A DNA stretch of 64,000 nt from Sanguinoderma infundibulare. Its lineage: Eukaryota; Basidiomycota; Agaricomycetes; Polyporales; Polyporaceae. The stretch is from assembly GCA_032821775.1 (NCBI GenBank), contig JAVLRN010000006.1, positions 2,294,001-2,358,000 of the forward strand, given 5' to 3'. The first letter of the stretch is position 1; each line of letters opens with the position of its first letter. The position numbers and the translations under genes were made by a program. Below, in pieces: positions 57,435 to 64,000 of the stretch. Below the pieces are notes generated by a model that saw only the letters and a list, made by a program, of their open reading frames with translations, was not told the DNA's origin and made no database searches.

Positions 57435-58613
57435 ATGCCTGCCCTTCCCCATCGCAGTCTGGACCCTTTCTCCCGCCTCTCAGTCGAGCGCATCCTCAAG
57501 ATCAAAAAGAGCATCCCCCTGGCCGACCTGCGCACTCATGTGTCCTTTTACCGCAGCTCCGCCGCCGTCGCCGCCGCGTACAACTCGGGGAAGAACCCAG
57601 ATGCGTTCTGGCAGCTCGCGTGCTGGTACTGCGCTCTGGGACTGCTCCCCGGAGAGAAAGCCGAGGAGGTGTGTTGGCGAGACATCGCGCTGGACTGCAT
57701 CCGGCGCGATGGATTCTGTGCTCACCCGAAGTGCGGAGAGCGGCTTCTGATGTTGAACAGTGAGTTCTGGCAGGTCTGCTGTGACTTCGCTGTTTGGCCT
57801 CTGACTTCGAACGGAGGAGCGCGCATGAGGGCGATAGGAAACGATCTTGATTCTACGCTGTGCGCTCGAGTTCGGTCGAAGGCCCAGGCCCAGGCTGCTG
57901 GTAAACTCAGTGACGACGAACGTGAGGGAGGGATCGATGTTGCGGACCTGCGGAACGGTTGCCATCCCATTCTCAAATACATCCAAGTTAAGCAACGGAA
58001 CGCTTCCTACATCGATGACTCGGACTCGGAAGACGAAGACGAAGACGACCACAAAGGCGAAGACAACGACGAAAACAACGACGAAGACGAAAATGAAGGC
58101 AAAGGCAAAGATAAACACCCAGCGGAAATTGGACGGTTTGAAAACGACCTGTCGGTCCTTGAAGAGCCCTTAGAACCGGGTGACGACCCCGACGACCGGG
58201 AAAACTCCCCGGAATTTGAGATCGGGCGGCACCCACTTATCTTGCGAAGCTTCGCGGTGCGCGGAGCGTTGAGCACGATCCAGATCACCTACATGGACAA
58301 GCGGGAGTTCTCCGACACTTCTCTGCTCCGGGATCGTTATGTCGTGACTGTAGGCGACGTTCTCAGAACGGTGCACCAGGAGTATGTCTTCCAGATATTC
58401 CCGTTCTACATGATGACAAGGACTAACGGACGATCATGACAACGTCCCATAAGGCTCGACAAGGACCTCTCTGTGCGAGCTGCCAACCATCACCTCGAAG
58501 AACATATGGATTGCCTCTTCGGCCCGGACAGTACTTATGGCATGACGGGCAAAAACCTCATGGGCTACCTCACAAGGTGTTACACATTGAGGCGAGTATT
58601 AGGAAGTTGGTGA
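57435..58613 (+). CDS. F-box-like protein with an acidic repeat tract
   Basis: Exons join(57435..58381, 58454..58613) give 368 residues, with the join in phase (VHQ-E-LDKDLSVRAANHHL). The N-terminal LSVERILKIKKSIPLADLRT is a short F-box-like helix pair. A Cys/Trp block follows (AFWQLACWYCALGLLPGE, CAHPKCGERL). A 55-residue Asp/Glu/Asn/Lys tract (SDSEDEDEDDHKGEDNDENN) splits the protein. The C-terminus (HMDCLFGPDSTYGMTGKNLM) is well formed. The function is unknown; substrate recognition in ubiquitin ligation is possible if the F-box reading is right. Confidence 0.6.
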
Positions 58614-59388
58614 GTCGAACCATTGCTCCGATTGGGGTATTCAATTCAAATGGGACGCACAGCACTATCCGTGGACTCGTCGCGTCGGGCTCGGAAAAAC
58701 GCGGACATTACAAGCTCGATCTGGCTTGAGATCCGCCACATCGTGTCTGTGAGCGTAGCGAGCCGCCAGCCTCCAGCTTGCGTTATATATGATTGTCTGA
58801 ATGTGTTCATTCGAGTTGGACCTACCCAGAAAATGCGTAAGTAAACTGTAACGATCATAGGTACCAGTGCATAAGTTGCGCTGCTCGAGCCAGAGACACG
58901 AAGTCGAGGTGTACTGATGGTCCCCTCGGATTCTGAGCAGACACACGTATGACACCATAGGCGCGTCTTGAATACTGGTAAGCTTACCTGTCCTGCAGAC
59001 AGCTTTGCGGCAAACGTGAAAGGCGACGCACTCAAGCGCACCACCGGAAGTCGAGATCATAAGTCCCGAATGACATTCCTTCGCTTTCAAAAGGCAACAA
59101 AAATATGTAAATCCAACATCCAGGCAGATCCAGCAGCCCCACGACGCCCGCTCCAAACCACCATGACCGCGGACGCAGAGAGCCCATTGCCATCGTTTGC
59201 CGAGGGCCAACCTTGCATGCATGAGAACGATCGTCGAACAGTTGCTGAACCTGTCTATGGATACAGAGGCCGCCCAAAACGACGCTGATCTGGGGGACTG
59301 AAGGGAAAGGACAACTTGAAAGGGGGTTGTTGTAAGTCGCTAGAGTGCGTGCCGCCACTGCGGGATGATGCTCTTGTGAAGCAACGGC
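58614..59388. other. intergenic, no supported gene
   Basis: Only short frames. This separates the F-box-like gene from the 3' end of the minus-strand proline-rich gene. Confidence 0.4.
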
Positions 59389-60250
59389 CTAGAAGTGGGG
59401 AGGAGGGGGAGGAGGAGGAGGAGGAGGAGGCGGCGGCGGCGGCGGCGCGGCCTCACGAGCCGCATGCGGCGGCGGTGGGGGAGGAGGAGGAGGAGGGCGA
59501 GGGGGAGGAGGGGCAGCCTCGCGAACCGCGTGCAGAGGAGGCGGCGGTGGGGGAGGAGGCGGGGGAGGAGCTGCCTCGCGAGCCGCATGGGGCGGAGGAG
59601 GAGGCGGCGGGGGCGGAGGAGGATGAGGCGGAGGCGGAGCTGCCTCACGAACTGCGTGCGGAGGCGGCGGTGGGGGAGGAGGGGGAGGGTGAGGAGGGGC
59701 AGCCTCGCGAACCGCGTGGGGAGGAGGCGGCGGCGGCGGAGGATGAGGCGGAGGAGGAGGAGCTGCCTCACGAACTGCGTGCGGAGGCGGCGGTGGGGGA
59801 GGGGGTGGAGGACGAGGCGGAGGCGGAGCTGCCTCACGAACTGCGTGCGGAGGCGGCGGTGGGGGAGGAGGCGGAGGATGAGGCGGAGGCGGAGCTGCCT
59901 CACGAACCGCGTGCGGAGGCGGCGGTGGGGGAGGAGGGGGAGGGTGAGGAGGTGCAGCCTCACGCGCCGCGTGCGGAGGAGGCGGCGGCGGCGGCGGAGG
60001 AGGAGGATGAGGCGGAGGAGGTGCAGCCTCCCGAACCGCGTGCGGAGGCGGCGGTGGCGGAGGAGGCCGAGGAGGCGGAGCAGCCTCACGAACGTACATG
60101 GCAAGCGAGCTAACACGCGTGCATGAGCCAAGGCGTCGGGGGAGAGGGAACACAAGCTGGCACTCACATGTCCTCGCGGGCCCCGAGAGGCAACCCATAC
60201 CCGCTCATGGCGAGGGCGATCAGAGCGTACAAGATGGTAGCGGACCGCAT
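59389..60250 (-). CDS. secreted proline-rich repeat protein
   Basis: Exons complement(59389..60109, 60168..60250), with a 58-bp intron, give 267 residues. The N-terminus MRSATILYALIALAMSGYGL is a signal peptide. The rest consists of 11 imperfect repeats of about 20 residues, each VREAAPPP followed by a proline run with one His or Arg and ending PHA. The repeats have a single Arg before Glu-Ala-Ala, which recalls precursor proteins cut by secretory proteases, but no dibasic Kex2 site is present. A hydroxyproline-like wall protein is another option. The opposite strand is also open (Glu-rich), but only this strand has a signal peptide, intron and TATA box. Confidence 0.72.
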
Positions 60251-60426
60251 GTTGACGCCAATAATTCACAACCAAAGGTGAAGTGTTTGAGAACTGGGAG
60301 GGGTGTAATAAGACGAGTTACAGAAACCGTCGCAGACGGTAACAAACGCTGATCGATGTTCGACCGGTGAGAGGAAAGAAGTAGAAAGCGAAGGTTTGTG
60401 TAGTCCTGACCAACGAGGGACCACCC

Positions 60427-60434
60427 TTTTTATA
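60427..60434 (-). promoter_or_regulatory. TATA box of the proline-rich gene
   Basis: On the minus strand the sequence reads GGCCTATAAAAAGGG, about 180 bp upstream of the ATG at 60250, a reasonable distance with a 5' UTR. Confidence 0.6.
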
Positions 60435-62158
60435 GGCCAATGACGTCCGAGAGGAGTTCGAGCTGCATACCACTCGTATACCTAACCGCTGTCGTTAGGG
60501 TAATGGCCCGCCGTCACGGTGTAGTTACCGACAACATGCGATGCGCAGCGCGGTCTTCTGTGGTTCGACCGTTTGCGACCCGCAGTTTCTCTTTAGAACA
60601 TAGTATTTCTTCATCCAATGTCATACCCGACGAGCTGCGGCGCAAGTTAGGGTGTGTGCAAGGATGTCTCCAGCCGTCATACGGCCATGAGTCATTCGGA
60701 CAAGAAAAAATGTACGCACATCTGAAGAAGGTCGTTAAGACGTGGACTTCGAAGACGTACAGCAAGTTGTACATACGGAGAGCTCACACTTGGTCTGTGC
60801 GCCAGTTGCACTGGTGTACAAGAGATGGTCTGTTCTTCGCCTCCGGCTTTCGCTGGTGTGGTCTAGTCCTCGGTAAGCTTCCCAAATGGCGCACGACCTC
60901 ACACGAGAAGACGGTCCGCAGCAGGAAAGATGTTCATGTGGCTCAGCATGTAACATGTCAGTTTGGGTAAACAGTTCAATGACGAGCACGCACTAGTCAC
61001 CACACGGTCCTCGCGCGAGTGGTCTCCAACGCTCGACACAGCAAGTCAGCACGGCGAGCTAGAGTAAACAGATATCGCATATCCGCCTTGCCGCTGCGCA
61101 CAGATCAGAAATCAAAAGCACTCAACGAGAGAAACTTGACACCTTGCACGTAAGTATCCGACAACGGTTCTCCGGCGCACGCACAGTCGGATGTCGCTCT
61201 TGCGCTACCCGGACTCCGGCATGCTCTTCTGAGCGAAAACCTTCACAGGAGGCTTCTCGTTGCTGTCGCGAGTAGCGAATGGGCCATAGGCGATGGTTGC
61301 TGCGAGCTGGCAGGGAGCGTTGGCGGCTGCGCATGATAACGTGCTCAAACGTACATGTCAGCGGGTTCCTGAATCGGTATAAGGAGCCGTCCTGCGCGGG
61401 AGGTTGCGAAGAGAGGTGAGGTCGATGAGGAGGTGGGCAGGGCTGGGGATGATGGAACAGGGCCCGCTGCAAACGTCTTTGAATACCGCAGTACGAATAT
61501 CACTGACGACTTCACCGATCACTCTAACCGTACCTAAGTTAGCGGCATGCGCGTTCCGATCGCGGGCCGCCGGGGCGGCTACGTTCGGCAGCATACGGAG
61601 CCGCATCTTTTGAACATGAACCATCATCATGCTCATTCCCCCTTCACGACGACTTCTTGTATGCACCTGGAGCCTACAGGACGTGGCCCAAATGAAGCGT
61701 ATGTCTCTCCATATACAACAACACGTATGAAACTTTCAGCTGATTTATGTGTCAGGCTTCGCCTGAGAGACATCACCACACTCCCACCGCCGTGACGATC
61801 ATGGGATCGCCAACTAACTATCTTGCACCAAAACTGCCAAGCCATAGTGGCGTATCAAGGCGCCGCCGGGTGAACACCAGCGCAGCGATTTCACCTCGAC
61901 CGGCCTTGCACGCAAGCTCGCCAACGCGGGTCAAAGCCCGGACAGAGCGCCCTTGGGGCACAGCGTTACAGGGTGTCAGAAGATAGACTCCTGATCGAAC
62001 CCTTCGAGTAGTATGTGGAGTAGGTCACGCAGCTCACACGAGCATGTAAGGTTTGCTTCTCGACGCTTTATATAAATCTAGCTGTCCACCTTTAACGTTT
62101 CTCCGCATCTTTACCACTGAGCAACCTCTATTACCCTTTGACTTCACTCCTTGCCAGG
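60435..62158. other. intergenic, no supported gene
   Basis: 1.7 kb with several frames of 80-170 codons on both strands but no domain, signal or clean intron. A TATATAAAT motif at about 62069 may serve the P450 gene 80-90 bp downstream. Confidence 0.4.
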
Positions 62159-63951
62159 ATGACCCCCCTCGACAGCCTTCTCATATTGCTCGGTGTTTTC
62201 TTCGTCTTTTACTTGATTACCAAGAAGCCATCCAGTCCCTTTCCCCCGGGTCCGAAGGGTCTCCCAATCATTGGTAGCCTGCTCGACATGCCGACGACCT
62301 ATCCATCGCTTACCTTCGCCAACTGGAGCGAGAAATGGGGCGAGTACATTCGTGCTTACTCAAATGTGTTTTCACATGTCGCTGACTGGATATTAGGTGA
62401 CATCATGTCCTTCAAGGTCCTCGGCAGACGCTTCATCATCCTCAACTCGGCGCAGCACGCGATCGACATCCTCGAGAAGAAAAGCGCCATTTATTCCGGT
62501 CGTGCAACCGTCACCGTCGGAGGAGACATGATCGGCTGGTCGGAATCGGTGCTTCTTCAACCCTACGGCGAGCACGCACGAAACAGCCGCAGACTGATGA
62601 GCCAGATCATGGGGACGACGAAGCGGGTCGAGCGGTTCCACCGCTTGATTGAGGACGGGGTCAAGCAGTTCCTTGTCGGTCTGGCCGGCCGCACGGACGC
62701 CGTGCTCGTCCAGAAGATACATCAGTCCGTTTGCCTCTTAATACTCTTATCTTCTTTGCTGCCTGCCCCGTGACGAACGATATCTGACGTGTCGCGTGGC
62801 GGCGGCAGAATGACAGGTTCGATTGTCGTCCAAATCCTGTATGGCTACAAGTCTTCTGGGGATGGCGATCGCATTATCCAGGCCGTCGATAACGCCATGG
62901 ACGATTTTAAGGTCATGTTCACGCCGGGTGCTTACATGGCCGACGTCTTACCACTGCATGAGTGACTTGCGGTCCGACTCATAGCTTGAACGAGCACAGA
63001 TGTAACCGCTTTCGCGACATAGTTCAACATGTGCCTGACTGGTTCCCCGGGGCGGGATGGAAGAGGGTTGTGGCGCGGCAGCGTGAAAGGTTCTGGACTA
63101 TGGTCGAACTTCCGTTCGAGTGGGTCAAAGGACAGATGGTCAGTCACGCCAGAGGCTCTGATGCACAATAACGATGATGTCTTAATGCTACGCCATCATT
63201 CAGGCCGCGGGAAATGCACTTCCCAGCTTTTCGTCCACGCTGCTCGAGGGCAACACCGATCGCGAGAAGGAAGACCTCGTCAAGATGACAGCAGCCACAC
63301 TCTACGCTGGTAAATGGCTCTTTTTACATTCCGGCACCACACCGTGACTGACCTAGACATATCATTTGGGCTCGATTAGGAGCGAGCGATACCGTGAGTC
63401 GCTCACACCTGTGCACCTGCCCAACTCACACTGCTCCAAACAGATCGTAGCCTCAATCACGAAATTCTTCCTGGCCATGACCTGTTTCCCAGAAGTCCAG
63501 CGCAAGGCGCAGGCGGAGCTCGACGCAGTCATCGGCCAAGACAATTTGCCGGGAATCGCGGAGAAGGATCGGCTCCCCTACATTCATGCACTTGTCCTGG
63601 AGATCCTTCGTTGGCTCCCTGCTGCGCCACTTGGTACGAACAGTCTTCCTTTGTGCGACGCGTCGAGTCCGAGTTTACGCATTCTCAGGCTTCCCTCACC
63701 GACTGGATGAAGACGACTCTCACGACGGTTACTTCCTCCCGAAGGGCTCCGTCGTAATAGTCAACGCTGGGTGAGGCTCACGGACGCTGTGCCAGTGCGT
63801 CTGTATTGAACTGTTCGAATGACAGGAAGATCCTTCACGACCCCTCGCTTTACGCGGACCCCATGACGTTCAATCCCGAGCGGTTTATCGCGACGTCTGC
63901 GAAGGAAGCCGAGCGCGATCCGCGCGATTTCGCGTTTGGTTTCGGTAGAAG
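62159..63951 (+). CDS. cytochrome P450, 3' end beyond the window
   Basis: Exons are 62159..62339, 62397..62724, 62809..62961, 63000..63138, 63204..63309, 63380..63393, 63444..63633, 63689..63770 and 63826..63951, all in phase. An N-terminal membrane anchor (LLILLGVFFVFYLI) and proline hinge (PFPPGPKGLPIIG) are followed by the I-helix AGASDT, carried partly on a 14-nt exon, ExxR (EILRWLP), PERF and the start of the heme loop (FAFGFGRR). The heme-ligand Cys should lie after the next intron, beyond base 64000. It is an ER-bound monooxygenase; the layout is that of Agaricomycete P450s of secondary metabolism or detoxification. The first intron appears to be GC-AG, and the 38-bp third intron is unusually short. 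Confidence 0.85.
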
Positions 63952-64000
63952 GTTGACATGGTCATTTCATAGCGCAGGGTGAATGCGGTTCTGACGATCG

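Noticed and set aside
59316..60113. Plus-strand Glu/Ala-rich protein of 265 codons
   Set aside because: It is the antisense of the proline-rich gene. It has no signal, intron or TATA box, and its ATG sits in the other gene's 3' region.
59340..60275. Minus-strand Arg/Leu-rich frame of 311 codons
   Set aside because: It overlaps the proline-rich frame in another phase and ignores the clean signal-peptide plus intron structure.
63952..63991. P450 judged a pseudogene because the heme Cys is missing
   Set aside because: The frame meets a GT right after FGFGRR, a frequent intron place in such P450s, and a CTGAC branch-like motif follows near 63990. The Cys may simply lie past base 64000.

Overview
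This is fungal nuclear DNA, almost certainly from an Agaricomycete (Basidiomycota). Host genes are cut by many 40-60 bp GT..AG introns with CTNAC-like branch sites. The gene families are those expanded in mushroom-forming fungi: BTB/POZ and F-box proteins, a HET-domain protein, a KRE9/KNH-like GPI protein and a P450 with many introns. A KDZ transposon with its usual neighbours is also present. I cannot name the species.

Layout. 1-1715: no firm gene. 1721-11111: a Ty1/copia retrotransposon with 348-bp LTRs, a 5-bp target duplication and a half-tRNA primer site; its gag gene is split by a 3.9-kb DNA element. 11689-28534: host genes, namely BTB, HET, a 13-exon sugar transporter, a 12-exon YTP1-like membrane protein, a C2H2 protein, an F-box protein, tRNA-Leu(CAG) and RNase H2 subunit C. 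29389-49470: a 20-kb DNA transposon described below. 49572-50621: a fold-back repeat. 51328-63951: more host genes, namely a KRE9/KNH-like protein, a GH3 fragment, two BTB proteins, an F-box-like pair, a secreted proline-rich repeat protein and a P450 cut by the window edge.

The main discovery is a transposon inside a transposon. The outer element (29389-49470) has a perfect 20-bp terminal inverted repeat and a perfect 8-bp target duplication (GGGCAGGC). It encodes one giant protein: an N-terminal Ulp1/SUMO-type cysteine protease with an intact His-Asp-Gln-Cys set, a zinc-finger-like linker, and a C-terminal region with P-element/THAP9-like motifs (D, D, DxxH, E). That gene is interrupted by a second element (34582-47260) flanked by a 7-bp target duplication. 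Removing the inner element plus one duplication copy joins the two halves in frame, and every flanking intron phase agrees, giving a reading frame of 2,040 codons. The inner element is a KDZ transposon. Its transposase has one in-frame stop codon; it also carries a complete 632-codon accessory gene, a viroplasmin-like remnant and a captured piece of a TOR-type kinase gene. Its ends are long inverted repeats backed by mirror-image 42-bp minisatellite arrays.

The host genes do not form an operon or an obvious pathway. HET and BTB proteins are typical of self-recognition and protein-turnover repertoires. The sugar transporter and the YTP1-like gene diverge from a shared 1.2-kb region. All family assignments are from motif reading alone; no database search was run.
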